Shown here: positions 42,495 to 51,540 of the stretch, piece by piece
Layout: every line of letters starts with the position of its first letter
How positions within the stretch are numbered: the stretch's first letter is position 1
NCBI RefSeq assembly: GCF_007874125.1
Contig: NZ_CP040128.1
Coordinates: 3,410,001-3,474,000 of the forward strand
Source of the DNA: Noviherbaspirillum sp. UKPF54
Lineage (GTDB): Bacteria; Pseudomonadota; Gammaproteobacteria; Burkholderiales; Burkholderiaceae_D
Length of the DNA stretch: 64,000 bases
Direction: 5' to 3'
The notes under the pieces: generated by a model
Databases searched by the model: none
What the model saw: only the letters and a program-made list of their open reading frames with translations
Told to the model about the DNA's origin: nothing
Program-made: the position numbers and the translations under genes

Positions 42495-42821
42495 TTGCGT
42501 GTGAAAATTGACCTCGACCAAATCAAAGACTGGGAGGCCTTCCACGAGGTTTTTTTTGAAGTGATGGGTTTTCCAGGGTTCTATGGCAGGAATATGAATG
42601 CGTGGATTGACTGCATGTCGTATATAGATGATCCAGAGGCCAAAATGTCAAAGGTTGTCGTTAAGCCCGGCGACATACTTGAACTCGAATTAGAGGGTGC
42701 AGAGAAGTTTTGCGAGCAGTCCTCAGAAATTCTAAAAGAGCTTGTTCTATGCTCTGGTTTCGTCAATGAGCGATTTATTAGCGCGGGTTCAGAGACTCGA
42801 ATATCGCTAATTCCAACATAA
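42495..42821 (+). CDS. Barstar-like (barnase inhibitor) protein, integron cassette
   Basis: 108 residues from TTG 42495, chosen because AAAGGAG stands eight bases upstream and the family similarity starts there (LRVKIDLDQIKDWEAFHEVF). The barstar fold is indicated by FFEVMGFPGFYGRNMNAWIDCM. Barstar proteins inhibit RNases of the barnase type and serve as immunity or antitoxin proteins. No partner RNase is adjacent. The stop codon lies inside a well-formed attC site (42816-42872), so this is a gene cassette. GC content is lower than the surroundings. Confidence 0.82.
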   Translation: MRVKIDLDQIKDWEAFHEVFFEVMGFPGFYGRNMNAWIDCMSYIDDPEAKMSKVVVKPGDILELELEGAEKFCEQSSEILKELVLCSGFVNERFISAGSETRISLIPT

Positions 42822-42872
42822 CATGTCGGTGAACAAAGGCGGCTATGCCGCTTGTTACCTTAAACGTTAGGC
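42816..42872 (+). other. Integron attC site
   Basis: 57 bp with complete attC layout: R'' ACATAAC, spacer, L'' GGTGAACAA, central stem GGCGGC/GCCGC, L' TTGTTACC, spacer, R' GTTAGGC (consensus GTTRRRY). L'' carries one extra base relative to L', the extrahelical base that sets strand choice. It ends the barstar cassette and precedes the GFA gene. Confidence 0.8.
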
Positions 42873-42899
42873 ATCAAACTTATAAAAAAGGAAGAGAAA

Positions 42900-43334
42900 A
42901 TGACGGAAAGGAAGGGACGCTGTCTTTGCGGTTCGGTTATCTTTAAATTGACCTCAGAGCCATTAGCAACCAGAGTATGCTGGTGCCGTGACTGCCAGCA
43001 TCTTGCCGCCAACGGAACTGTGAATGTTCTTGTGTCCGCTGCAGCACTCGAAATTTCTGGGTCTCTTTCCGAATACATCAAAACCGCCGACAGTGGCAAT
43101 CAAATCGCACAGCAATTCTGCCCAACCTGTGGCACTCATCTTTTCGGGATCTCATCGGCTCGCCCGCAGTTTAGAGTGGTGCGCGCAGGTAATTTCGATG
43201 ATCCTTCATCCATTAAGCCAAGCATGAATATATGGTCTTCAAGCGCACCTGGCTGGGCATGCCTTGATCCTACACTTGACCGAGTCGATCATCAGCCTTC
43301 TCCACCTCAACAACCGAGCGGTAATGCGGCTTAG
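42900..43334 (+). CDS. GFA-family (glutathione-dependent formaldehyde-activating-like) protein, probable cassette
   Basis: 144 residues from ATG 42900 (AAAAGGAAGAGAAA). Zinc-binding Cys pairs are CLCGSVIFK, CWCRDCQH and CPTCGTHLFG, the GFA/CENP-V fold. Family members bind zinc and sometimes glutathione; enzymatic function is mostly unproven. It starts 27 bp after an attC core, so it is likely a second cassette, though the attC expected after it (near 43340-43385) is only a partial match with a GCTGC/GCAGC hairpin. Confidence 0.83.
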   Translation: MTERKGRCLCGSVIFKLTSEPLATRVCWCRDCQHLAANGTVNVLVSAAALEISGSLSEYIKTADSGNQIAQQFCPTCGTHLFGISSARPQFRVVRAGNFDDPSSIKPSMNIWSSSAPGWACLDPTLDRVDHQPSPPQQPSGNAA

Positions 43335-43698
43335 GGTGTAGCGGAACTCAGGCTGCTTCGCAGCTGGTTACTCAACATGTGAATGGCGGCTTTCCACCTT
43401 TCCGAAAGGCAGCTAAGGGGCGGGTGTTCTCCTTCATCCCGCCCTTATGGTCGTCTGAAAGGCAGCCGATAGCGGCCGGTGCCTCACGAGTGCCGACCAA
43501 ACCCTACCGGCCAATAGCGGCCTCTCGATTAGGGGTGAACGCATTGCCCATTATTCATCTGTAGAAGCTACCGGCTTGCCATTTCAGACTCTGCTTTGCC
43601 CGAAATTCGCGCAGACCAGGATTGATGAAATGAGTTCTAAAATGCTCGCGGGAGCCCTGGCTGAGCGGGGCTTGGGATCGGATGCCAGGAGGCAGCGA
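43335..43698. other. Gene-free interval with decayed attC-like hairpin and dispersed repeat
   Basis: Near 43347-43385 a GCTGCTTCGCAGC hairpin resembles an attC centre, but R''/R' cores are not recognisable. From about 43427 to 43475 lies a copy of a dispersed repeat also found at 58404-58457. No gene is supported. Confidence 0.5.
43427..43475. repeat. Dispersed repeat, copy 1 (TTCTCCTTCATCCCGC type)
   Basis: TTCTCCTTCATCCCGC, then TGGTCGTCTGAAAGGCAGCC and GATAGC are shared with 58404-58457 at near identity, and the neighbouring CTACCGGCCA is also shared. It is intergenic in both places. Confidence 0.65.
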
Positions 43699-45252
43699 TC
43701 AGCGGCGGAAGATCTGTACCGCACGGTGCAGCGTACCGGCCTGTTGTTTAAGACGTTTGCTGGTGGTGGCGTTTTGCTGAGCCAAGGCGGCGTTTTGCTG
43801 GGTGGTGCGTTCGATGTCGCTGATGGCGCGATTGACCTCGCTCACGCCCATCGATTGCTCGTTGGCCGCGTGCGTAATCTCCTGCACCAGGGTGGTTACG
43901 TCCGATACGGAGCGCACCATAGAGTTGATGATCTCTGCGGCCGAGTGGACATGGTGCGAACCTTGGTCGACCTGATCGCTGGAGGTCGTGATCAAGGCGC
44001 GAATCTCTTTGGCCGATTCGGCGCTGCGGTTGGCCAGGACGCGCACTTCACCGGCAACCACGGCAAAGCCCTTGCCCATTTCGCCCGCCCGCGCCGCCTC
44101 CACCGCCGCATTCAGCGCGAGGATGTTGGTTTGGAAGGCAATGCTCTCGATCACCTTGATGACTTCAGTCACCCGCCCTGACGCGTCGTTAATCGATTTC
44201 ATGGTCTTCACCAGGTCTGCCACCGAGGCGCCGCCGGTACTGGCCGTGCGACTGACTTCCTGCGTATTGTTTTCCACCTGCCGCGCCGCGCCGGCTGTTT
44301 GCTGCACCACCGAGGTGATCTCTTCCATGGCCGACGCGGTCCGCTCCACGCTGGACGACTGTTCTTCCGAGTGCTCGGCCAAGTGGTTGCTGCCCTGGTC
44401 AATTTCCTCGGCGGCTGCCGTGATGCTCGACACTTCCGCGCGCACATCTTCGACGATCGCCTGCATGTTCAGATTAATCAGGCGAATGTTTCGGATCAGC
44501 TTGCCGATCGGGTGGCGCATGTCGGCGGATATGTCGCCCTCCAGATTGCAGCCGGCGATGCGCGCAGCCAGATTGGTACAGTGCTTCAGGGGCTCGGCCA
44601 CGACCCAGTGGAACCAGCTGAGCACACCGGCTGCGCCCAGCAGCAGTACGGCGGCGTCGAGCACCGGCCCGAAGGTCGTGCCGGCTGCGGCCAGGTGGCT
44701 GGCCAGCAGGGCCGATAGCCACAGGCCCAGCGCCACGGCCATGCGTTGGGTCAGCGACAGGCGGAACACGCGCTGGGGCCAGTCGCGCCAGCCCACCTTG
44801 CGTACGCCGCCGGCATGCAGGCGCAGGCGTGGCCCGCCATTTCCGGGACTGCGGAGTTGCTGGTACAGGACTTCGGCCTCGGCGATCTGCGCGCGAGTAG
44901 GCTTGGTCCGTACCGAAATATAGCCGACATTTTTGCCGTTACGGACCACCGGGGTCACATTTGCCAGCACCCAGTAGTGGTCACCGTTTTTGCAGCGGTT
45001 CTTCACCACACCCGACCAGGGGCGGCCGCGGCCGATCGTGGACCACATGTCGCGGAACGCTTCTGGCGGCACGTCGGGATGGCGCACCAGGTTGTGTGGC
45101 TGCCCTAGCAGTTCGTCATAGTCGTAGCCGCTGACAGCAACGAAAACGGCATTGGCGTGGGTGATGCGGCCTTGGGCGTCGGTGGTCGAAACCAGCATGG
45201 CACCGTCGCTTATCTCGACTTCACGCTGAGTAACTGGCAGGTTGGTGCGCAT
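43699..45252 (-). CDS. Methyl-accepting chemotaxis protein with N-terminal PAS domain (Aer type)
   Basis: 517 residues from ATG 45252. Residues about 15-115 are a PAS domain ([52 protein letters not shown]) as in the redox sensor Aer. Two hydrophobic segments (about 155-205) are followed by a HAMP-like region and the signalling domain with the conserved hairpin tip ([20 protein letters not shown]). No periplasmic sensor domain is present, so it senses internal redox via FAD or heme. It lies inside the integron region between cassettes and intI, with no visible attC of its own. Confidence 0.88.
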   Translation of the reverse strand: MRTNLPVTQREVEISDGAMLVSTTDAQGRITHANAVFVAVSGYDYDELLGQPHNLVRHPDVPPEAFRDMWSTIGRGRPWSGVVKNRCKNGDHYWVLANVTPVVRNGKNVGYISVRTKPTRAQIAEAEVLYQQLRSPGNGGPRLRLHAGGVRKVGWRDWPQRVFRLSLTQRMAVALGLWLSALLASHLAAAGTTFGPVLDAAVLLLGAAGVLSWFHWVVAEPLKHCTNLAARIAGCNLEGDISADMRHPIGKLIRNIRLINLNMQAIVEDVRAEVSSITAAAEEIDQGSNHLAEHSEEQSSSVERTASAMEEITSVVQQTAGAARQVENNTQEVSRTASTGGASVADLVKTMKSINDASGRVTEVIKVIESIAFQTNILALNAAVEAARAGEMGKGFAVVAGEVRVLANRSAESAKEIRALITTSSDQVDQGSHHVHSAAEIINSMVRSVSDVTTLVQEITHAANEQSMGVSEVNRAISDIERTTQQNAALAQQNATTSKRLKQQAGTLHRAVQIFRR

Positions 45253-45423
45253 TGCTTTCTCTAATGGTAGTAGAGCGCCCAAGGAGGAATGTGAGGTTGG
45301 GCGTATTACCTCCGGCAGTCGCGGTGATTGTGGCAGCCGCGCTAGCGAGATCAAGGAGATCACAGGTCGTAATGATATAAATCAATCTTCTTCCATCCAT
45401 GATCCAGATCAAGTTTAGTTGCC

Positions 45424-45523
45424 ATATATGCTATGGCCTCACTGATCCGGCAGCAGCCCAGACCAGGTACCTCGGAATCGAAGTGGACGATGCGCTTGAA
45501 ATTGCCGAGCAGCGGGAAGTTTG
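45424..45523 (+). pseudogene. C-terminal fragment of a tyrosine recombinase
   Basis: The forward strand reads AAAQTRYLGIEVDDALEIAE followed by QREV and a stop. The pattern RYLGIEVDDALxxAE is the usual ending of a group of phage-type integrases, including the tyrosine nucleophile. The remainder of the gene is absent. The 25-bp core ACCTCGGAATCGAAGTGGAC plus GATGC recurs at 55497-55521. Confidence 0.6.
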
Positions 45524-45557
45524 ATGTTAGCCGACGACGATTGTGGAGCAGCAAATC

Positions 45558-45586
45558 GCACGATAGCTAGGGCAGCTATCGTGCGG
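45558..45586. repeat. Perfect 12-bp inverted repeat
   Basis: CGCACGATAGCT (45558-45569) and AGCTATCGTGCG (45575-45586) with a five-base loop, about 80 bp past the stop of intI. It may act as a transcriptional stop although no T run follows. Confidence 0.6.
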
Positions 45587-45665
45587 TTCCGCAGGCGCCA
45601 TCGGCTATAAGTGGTCATTTCCCCCTGCGTTGTAAAGCTCCAAAGCGGTCGTTCGCCCAAGCTGG

Positions 45666-46630
45666 CTACTTCATGTTGTCGATAGGCGAAACAACGCCCC
45701 GTCCACCACGATTCAGCACATGTAAGTAAATCATCGTGGTCGACACGTCGCTGTGTCCAAGCAGTTCCTGCACCGTCCGGATGTCATATCCCGATTCCAG
45801 CAAGTGCGTGGCAAACGAATGGCGGAAAGTGTGGGACGTCACTCGCTTCGTCAGCCTGGCTGCTTCTGCTGCACGCTTGACTGCTCGCTGGAACGTCTGC
45901 TCGTACATGTGATGACGTCGCACAACGCCGGAGCATCGGTCGATTCGTGATCGGAGAGGAATACCCAAAACCAGCCCCATTGCGCCCCGGCCTTCGGGTA
46001 TTTGCGCTCGAGCGCATCAGGCAGCATCACTCCCGGCCGACCATCCGCGCGATCTGCGCTGTAGAGCTCCTTGGCATACTCGATTTGTTCGCGTAACGGT
46101 CCCGCCAGCGCAATCGGCAACATAGTCACGCGATCCTTGCGCCCCTTCCTCTCCCGCATGAGGATTTCCCGCCGACCGAAATCGATATCCTTGACCCGCA
46201 AGCTCATGCACTCCATCAGGCGCATGCCGGTGCCATACATCAGACGCGCCATCAGTGCATGCGGCCCCTTCATTTCGTCGAAGACGGCGGACACTTCCCA
46301 CGGCGTCAGTACAGTCGGCAGACGTGGCGGCCGGCTGAGGCGGTAGATGTCATCCATCCATGGAAAGTCGGTCTGCAGCACCTGCTTGTACAGAAACAGC
46401 AATGCACACAACGCCTGCTTATGGGTGGAGACACTGACCTGGCGCTCATTGGTCAGGTACGACAGGAAGCGCTTGATGTCATCCCCCCATGTCCATGGGA
46501 TGTTTCATTGCATGGAACCGGATATACCATCGGATCCAGTAGACATGGGCCTCCTCGGTACGTAAGCTGTAATGCTAGTCACGAATGCAACTTCTTACCT
46601 GGTCGAGCAGCTTTGGTGGCTTGGAATGGG
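45666..46630 (-). pseudogene. intI: Integron integrase IntI, inactivated
   Basis: The three reverse frames together spell an integron integrase: PPKLLDQVRSCIRD, a TAG stop, then [20 protein letters not shown], a frameshift at a six-G run (about 46490), [18 protein letters not shown], on through YGTGMRLMECMSLRVKDIDF, the IntI-specific patch [20 protein letters not shown], a second frameshift about 45900-45955, and [20 protein letters not shown] to [13 protein letters not shown]. Catalytic Arg, His, Arg and Tyr are present, but one stop and two frameshifts make it non-functional. A LexA box lies at its start, and cassettes lie to the right in the expected divergent direction. Confidence 0.88.
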
Positions 46631-46633
46631 TTT

Positions 46634-46649
46634 CTGTATGGATATACAG
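46634..46649. promoter_or_regulatory. LexA (SOS) box at the intI promoter
   Basis: CTGTATGGATATACAG fits CTGT-N8-ACAG and lies immediately upstream of the intI reading frame, the place where LexA is known to repress integron integrases. Confidence 0.75.
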
Positions 46650-46771
46650 TATGCGGCCGCAAGGCAGACGTGGCAAGGGATTCAGGCAAACCGGCAAGCC
46701 GGGATAGGCGGATGGCATGCCAGGTTACACAGAAATTTTTTCCTACCTATTTGAAGTCGTATGTAACGGCC

Positions 46772-47191
46772 ATGCTCCGGTACTCGCTCAATTGCATATT
46801 GCTTCTTGCGACGCTAATCCGTCCTGCCTTAGCGGGAGGCACCTTGGGCAGCGAGGAATTGGATGCTTTGCTGAAGCAGCAACCTGACGTGAGGGAATTT
46901 TTGACTTCTACGCTGAAGCTCTCTGATTCAGCTTATGCAGAAGTGCGCCTTGGCGAGCATTTCAAAAATCTGGGTGGTGCAAGGATTGGTCCTTACACGA
47001 TTCAGGCGAAGTCGCTGAAAGATGGCCGTTCTATCGAAGTTGTTTTGTGTACTCACACGCGCTTTTTGGACGATAACTGGAAGGAATTGCCGGAGGATCG
47101 CATCGAAACCGCTTCTAAAATTGATGAGAAGCTGGTCGCGGTGCTCCTTCAACAGCCAGACGAGAAAAGAGGGAAGCCACTTTGTCCGTAG
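46772..47191 (+). CDS. Secreted hypothetical protein, integron cassette gene
   Basis: 139 residues from ATG 46772. The signal peptide (MLRYSLNCILLLATLIRPALA) is followed by a soluble domain with GPYTIQAKSLKDGRSIEVVL and CTHTRFLDDNWKELPEDRIE. No family is recognised. It is the first gene to the right of the intI start, in the divergent orientation of integron cassettes, and its stop codon is followed within eight bases by a good attC site. The ribosome site is weak; expression may depend on a cassette promoter. Confidence 0.7.
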   Translation: MLRYSLNCILLLATLIRPALAGGTLGSEELDALLKQQPDVREFLTSTLKLSDSAYAEVRLGEHFKNLGGARIGPYTIQAKSLKDGRSIEVVLCTHTRFLDDNWKELPEDRIETASKIDEKLVAVLLQQPDEKRGKPLCP

Positions 47192-47199
47192 AAATAACA
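47183..47199 (+). repeat. 17-bp direct repeat, left copy
   Basis: TGTCCGTAGAAATAACA is identical to 52871-52887. The left copy overlaps the end of the cassette gene at 46772-47191 and the beginning of its attC. The pair encloses the AraC/ABC block. Confidence 0.75.
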
Positions 47200-47282
47200 T
47201 ACAACTTGACGCTGAACCCAGACACGCAACAAAAGCTGCCGCTTCGCGGCTGATTTGCGGGCCGGTTAGCTCGGCGTTGAAT
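47199..47282 (+). other. Integron attC site
   Basis: 84 bp: R'' ATACAAC, spacer TTGAC, L'' GCTGAACC, central stem around GCCGCTTCGCGGC, L' GGTTAGC, spacer TCGGC, R' GTTGAAT (fits GTTRRRY). R'' pairs with R' at six of seven positions, and L'' has the extra unpaired base. It ends the cassette at 46772. Confidence 0.82.
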
Positions 47283-47290
47283 TGCACTGC

Positions 47291-47333
47291 GAATGACCGC
47301 TATCGGCAAGGCCGACCGGCCGATTTGGGTCGA
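47291..47333. repeat. Dispersed repeat, copy A (GAATGACCGCTATCG type)
   Basis: GAATGACCGCTATCG, then AAGGCCGACCGGCCGATTTG and GGTCG are shared with 58361-58401 with one or two differences. A more distant version is at about 61205-61248. All are intergenic. Confidence 0.65.
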
Positions 47334-47464
47334 CTGCTCCAGTTCATGGCCAGCAGGCGAAGGTCGGCAACTGCGCGTAAAGCTGCCGGCGCCTCATAAA
47401 CTTCGATTAGGTTCATCCGGCTGTTTGCAGACGGTCATCGCTACTGATTAATCCCAGAAAGCGG

Positions 47465-48472
47465 TCAATTGTGGGCTGAATGTTTCGAGGCGCCGGAGAT
47501 GGCCTTGCTAAAAGACGACCGTCGTTCCGCCAGTACCCGATAGGGCCAGAATGCCTCGTCTTCTTCAATCAATCGCATAATCTGTGCAGGCGGGAATCCG
47601 GTAAGACGGCGCAACTGACGGCTCATGTGCGATTGGTCCGAGAAACCGGCGTCATCCGCCATTCCGGCCCAGTCGATCTTGCCTTCCTCACGCGCCGATA
47701 GCGCATTGAAATACAAGCGTTCAATCCGAATCAGGTGCTGAAGTTCACGATGCGTTTGCCCTGTCCACGCCCGGATTCGCCGTTCCACTTGACGAACGCT
47801 CCGGCCAAAACCGGAGGTTGCCGCCCGCAGCGTGATGGCGCGGAACCAGTCTTCCATCAGATTACCGGCCGGAGCTCCTGCCGGTCGAACCGACTGCCAC
47901 CAAGCGTCGAGCCGCTCTTGAATCAGCGCGAAACGGTCGGCATCGCTTGGCGCGCGAAATACGTCTTCGCATAACTCGAGCCACCTGGAATCAAGCACCT
48001 CTTCGGCCGGCACCGTCTGATCAAGATAGGCACTCATGTCGCGTCCTGTCAGAGCGGTCACCGCTTCCGGATACAGCACCAGCATCATTACATGCACCGG
48101 CCCCGGATTCCAGCTTACCGGCGGAGTCTGGAAGGGGCCGCTGAATATCAGATTCGGCAGCATTGCTCCGGGCGCCCCCTCTTGCGGCGGCTCGACCATG
48201 TTCCCGCATCCCTCGAAGAACCAGGTGAGTGTGCACATCGGGGTTGCCGGGAAATAGTTGTAGCGCTGGGCGTCGGTAAGTGTGAGGTGACGCGTGTCCC
48301 GTATAACGACACCGAGTACACAACCGGATAGCGATACGCGCGGCAGGAAAAATGCCGTGGAGGGGCGGGAATCCGGATGCGAAGCGGGTAATTGAGCGTT
48401 AGGCAATGTTTGAATTTCGTTCACGACAATCTGGTTGATTGGCTGTTTGGCAATCAAACTAAGTAGGAACAT
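47465..48472 (-). CDS. AraC-family transcriptional regulator
   Basis: 335 residues. The N-terminal about 220 residues are a variable sensing domain. The C-terminal 100 residues are a double-HTH AraC domain (RQVERRIRAWTGQTHRELQH and WAGMADDAGFSDQSHMSRQL, RRLTGFPPAQIM). The start is uncertain because no strong ribosome site is seen. It is divergent from the four-gene ABC block with about 130 bp between, so it probably regulates that block. Effector unknown. Confidence 0.85.
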   Translation of the reverse strand: MFLLSLIAKQPINQIVVNEIQTLPNAQLPASHPDSRPSTAFFLPRVSLSGCVLGVVIRDTRHLTLTDAQRYNYFPATPMCTLTWFFEGCGNMVEPPQEGAPGAMLPNLIFSGPFQTPPVSWNPGPVHVMMLVLYPEAVTALTGRDMSAYLDQTVPAEEVLDSRWLELCEDVFRAPSDADRFALIQERLDAWWQSVRPAGAPAGNLMEDWFRAITLRAATSGFGRSVRQVERRIRAWTGQTHRELQHLIRIERLYFNALSAREEGKIDWAGMADDAGFSDQSHMSRQLRRLTGFPPAQIMRLIEEDEAFWPYRVLAERRSSFSKAISGASKHSAHN

Positions 48473-48602
48473 GTCGCAATTGTTCTATAGGCAAAACTGT
48501 TTGTCCACGAAGATATGGGCGTAAATGACAATTTTTGGGCAAGAAGCCATACCTGTAAAACAGGTTGAGTTATGTCTCAAGCGCCATGTTGAAAGGAGAA
48601 TC

Positions 48603-49310
48603 GTGAGTTCAGTTATTCTCAAGCAGGTTAATAAGTCCTACAGCATGGGTGCGATCACCGTGCCGGCCCTGGCAGGCGTCAATCTCGACATCCGTCCTAA
48701 CTGCTTTACGGTCATCTCCGGGGCATCCGGTAGTGGCAAGACTACCTTGCTGAATATGATCGGCTGCATCGATCGCCCTGATGCCGGCGAGATCATTCTT
48801 GGTGCGCGTTCGGTCAATGCCATGTCGGATAATGAATTGTCCGATTTCCGCGTGCGCCATCTCGGTTTCATTTTCCAGAACTTCAATCTGTTGCCGGTAT
48901 TGACGGCATATGAAAACGTCGAATACCCGCTGCTATTGGCCAAGATACCGGCACGGGAGCGCAAGCAGCGCGCGATGGCTTTGCTGGACGCAGTGGGGTT
49001 GGCGAACAAGGCTGGCAACCGGCCCGGGCAGCTTTCCGGCGGCCAGCGGCAGCGTGTGGCTATTGCGCGCGCGCTGGCTACGTCGCCGCAGCTGGTGCTG
49101 GCTGACGAGCCGACTGCCAACCTCGACAGTGAGACCGGCGCGGCCATCATTGCCTTGATGCGCAAGATGCAGCATGAGCACAAGGTGTCGTTCGTCTTTT
49201 CCTCCCACGATCCCAAGGTGTTGGCAGAGGCCGACGATGCAGTGTTTATTCGTGACGGCCGCATCACGGGTATCGAGCGGCGCGCGGCGGCGCCGGAAAG
49301 GTTTGCATGA
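48603..49310 (+). CDS. ABC transporter ATP-binding protein (LolD/MacB type)
   Basis: 235 residues from GTG 48603, with GAAAGGAG before it; a longer in-frame ATG has no ribosome site. Walker A GASGSGKT, Q-loop FQNFNLLP, signature LSGGQRQRVAIARAL, Walker B LVLADEPTANLDSET and H-loop SHDP are all intact. It belongs to the LolD/MacB/FtsE group that energises mechanotransmission-type transporters. It overlaps the permease gene by four bases. Confidence 0.92.
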   Translation: MSSVILKQVNKSYSMGAITVPALAGVNLDIRPNCFTVISGASGSGKTTLLNMIGCIDRPDAGEIILGARSVNAMSDNELSDFRVRHLGFIFQNFNLLPVLTAYENVEYPLLLAKIPARERKQRAMALLDAVGLANKAGNRPGQLSGGQRQRVAIARALATSPQLVLADEPTANLDSETGAAIIALMRKMQHEHKVSFVFSSHDPKVLAEADDAVFIRDGRITGIERRAAAPERFA

Positions 49311-50710
49311 TGGTATTTTCACTCGCACTGCGCAATTTATTGCGCAATCGGCGTCGCTCGTTGACGACCTTGTCGGCGATGGTGGTTGGGTTGGTGTCGA
49401 TGCTGATCTTCGGCGGCTATGCGCGTAACGCGATTCTCGCTACCCAGACCGGTTACGTGCAATACCACGGCCATCTGCAGATTCAGCACAAAGGCTATTT
49501 CCTGTATGGCAGCGGTAATCCGGTGGCTTACGGCATTTCGGATTATCAGCGCATCATCGATGCGGTAAAGAAGGACCCGGTATTGCAGCCGATGCTGGTG
49601 GTTGTTACACCTAGCCTGCGGCTGAATGGCATTGCGGGTAATTTCTCGAATGGCGTATCGAAAGGAGTTGTCGCTGCCGGCGTGATGGCGGACGACCAGA
49701 ACAAGATGCGCAAGTGGGACGATTACGGCAGCTTGAGTTATGCGCCCCCGATTGCTCTGGCCGGCACGCCGTCCGATTCGGCGGTCATCGGCACCGGCGT
49801 CGCACGGCTGCTGCAAATGTGCGCGCCGCTGAAGCTCAAGGACTGCCCGTCGGCGGAAGAGGTTGGCGCTTCCGGCAGCGTGAGCGGCAACGCGCCTGAC
49901 GCGCCGGCTGACATCGCGGTCTTGTCGGCGCTCGAACAGGCCAATGCGCCGCGTGCCGACGCCACCCATATCGAACTGCTGGCGGCGAACGTGCGCGGTG
50001 CGCCCAACGTCACCGGACTGAACGTCGCACGGGCGGAAAACTGGGGCGTCAAGGAAATCGACGACTCGCTGATCGTCATGCATCTGGACCAGGCGCAGCG
50101 CCTGGTCTTCGGCGGCGCCGCCCCGCAGGTAACGGCGATCCAGCTCCAGCTGGCTCATACTGCGCAGATTCCAGCCGCGAGAGCGCGCCTCGAACGATTG
50201 CTTGCAACCGAGTTCAAGGGCATGCCGCTCGAAATCCTGGACTACGAAACGCTGACGCCGATCTACAAGCAGGTCATCCAGTTCTTCGACTCGATATTCG
50301 GCTTCATCTCGATCCTGATCTACGTGATCGTGCTGTTCACGGTCGGTAACACGATGAGCATGGCGGTGGTCGAGCGCACGACCGAAATCGGCACCCTGCG
50401 CGCCATCGGCCAGCGGCGCGGCGGCATCCGCAGCCTGTTCGTCTGCGAAGGTGTGCTGCTGGGACTGATCGGCGCGGTATCGGGTATCGCCATCGCCTTG
50501 CCGATTGCTTATGTGATCAATCACAGCGGCATGACCTGGGCGCCGCCCGGGTATTCGTACGAATACCCGGTCATGGTGCGGGTATGGGGCGACAACAAGC
50601 TGATGTTTGGCACGGCGATCAGCCTGGCCATCGTGACCGTCATTTCCGCCTGGTGGCCGGCCAACCGTGCTGCAAAGCTCAACATCGTCGATGCGTTGCG
50701 CCACGTATAG
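49307..50710 (+). CDS. FtsX/MacB-type ABC permease (LolC/E-like)
   Basis: 467 residues. One N-terminal helix, a large periplasmic domain (about 45-310) and three C-terminal helices with the FtsX-domain segment VVERTTEIGTLRAIGQRRGG and PANRAAKLNIVDALRHV are present. This is the type VII ABC layout of MacB and LolCE, which move substrates or signals within the periplasm. The cognate ATPase is coupled upstream, and a LolA-like carrier and outer-membrane protein follow. The substrate cannot be read from sequence. Confidence 0.9.
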   Translation: MMVFSLALRNLLRNRRRSLTTLSAMVVGLVSMLIFGGYARNAILATQTGYVQYHGHLQIQHKGYFLYGSGNPVAYGISDYQRIIDAVKKDPVLQPMLVVVTPSLRLNGIAGNFSNGVSKGVVAAGVMADDQNKMRKWDDYGSLSYAPPIALAGTPSDSAVIGTGVARLLQMCAPLKLKDCPSAEEVGASGSVSGNAPDAPADIAVLSALEQANAPRADATHIELLAANVRGAPNVTGLNVARAENWGVKEIDDSLIVMHLDQAQRLVFGGAAPQVTAIQLQLAHTAQIPAARARLERLLATEFKGMPLEILDYETLTPIYKQVIQFFDSIFGFISILIYVIVLFTVGNTMSMAVVERTTEIGTLRAIGQRRGGIRSLFVCEGVLLGLIGAVSGIAIALPIAYVINHSGMTWAPPGYSYEYPVMVRVWGDNKLMFGTAISLAIVTVISAWWPANRAAKLNIVDALRHV

Positions 50711-50755
50711 AGCTCCACTCTCCTTGATTCAGACCATCCAAGGGAATAACGCGAT

Positions 50756-51538
50756 ATGAAAAAGCGGCAATTTATAAGCGCTGTCTTGTTTGCGGTTTGG
50801 GGATTCAGTACCGGCACCGCATGTGCCAAACCCGGCGCGCAGGAAATCCTTGCGGCCAGCGACGCCGTCCGCAATCCCGATCATCCGTTCGGTTTGACGA
50901 CGACGCTGACCGAGTACCGCAACGGCAAGCAGACCGACGTCAGTACGCTCGCCGTGTATTCAAAGGCGGACAAGGACAGCGGTCAGTTTCGCAGCCTGAT
51001 CCGCTTCGTCGCCCCGGCGCGGGACGCCAACAAGCTGATGCTAAAGTCGGGCAACGACCTGTGGTTCTACGATCCGGCCAACAAGGCCAGCATCCGGATT
51101 TCACCGCAGCAGCGCCTGCTTGGCCAGGCGGCGAACGGCGACGTCGTCACCTTCAATCTCGCCAAGGATTATCGTGCCACGCTGGTGGGCGAAGAGGAGG
51201 TGCTGGACGGCGACCGGCAGAAGCGGAACTGCCACAAGCTGGCGCTCGAGGCGATCAAGCCGGACGTGACCTATTACCACATCGAAGTGTGGATCGACAC
51301 CTCCAGCAATCGCCCGGTCAAGTCCCGCTTCTACAGCGAAAGCAATCGGCTGCTGAAAACCGCCTATTACCGCCAGTACGAAAAGCAGTTGGGAGCCGAG
51401 CGGCCGACCGAAACCGTGATCATCGACGGCCTGGATCCGCAGTGGGTAACGGTGCTGCGCTTTACCAATTGGGCAGAGCGAGAGGTGCCCGAGGCTTGGC
51501 TGCAGCGCGACTATCTGCCGCGCTTCAAGCCTGAATAG
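50756..51538 (+). CDS. LolA-like outer-membrane lipoprotein-sorting protein
   Basis: 260 residues from ATG 50756 (AAGGGAATAACGCGAT). The signal peptide (FISAVLFAVWGFSTGTACAK) is followed by a LolA/RseB-like half-barrel domain with LRFVAP-type segments (SLIRFVAPARDANKLMLKSG, DLWFYDPANKASIRISPQQR) and a conserved C-terminal part (VEVWIDTSSNRPVKSRFYSE-like). Such proteins carry hydrophobic cargo through the periplasm. It is placed between the permease and an outer-membrane protein in one operon. Confidence 0.85.
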   Translation: MKKRQFISAVLFAVWGFSTGTACAKPGAQEILAASDAVRNPDHPFGLTTTLTEYRNGKQTDVSTLAVYSKADKDSGQFRSLIRFVAPARDANKLMLKSGNDLWFYDPANKASIRISPQQRLLGQAANGDVVTFNLAKDYRATLVGEEEVLDGDRQKRNCHKLALEAIKPDVTYYHIEVWIDTSSNRPVKSRFYSESNRLLKTAYYRQYEKQLGAERPTETVIIDGLDPQWVTVLRFTNWAEREVPEAWLQRDYLPRFKPE

Positions 51539-51540
51539 CC

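Larger units (their letters stand above)
45253..45665. other. Interval with integrase remnant and inverted repeat
   Basis: Between the chemotaxis gene and intI lie a fragment of a tyrosine-recombinase C-terminus (45424-45523) and a perfect 12-bp inverted repeat (45558-45586). No intact gene is seen. Confidence 0.55.

Noticed and set aside
43347..43390. A fourth attC site after the GFA gene
   Set aside because: The GCTGC/GCAGC centre is present, but no GTTRRRY core or matching R'' could be found; at best it is decayed.
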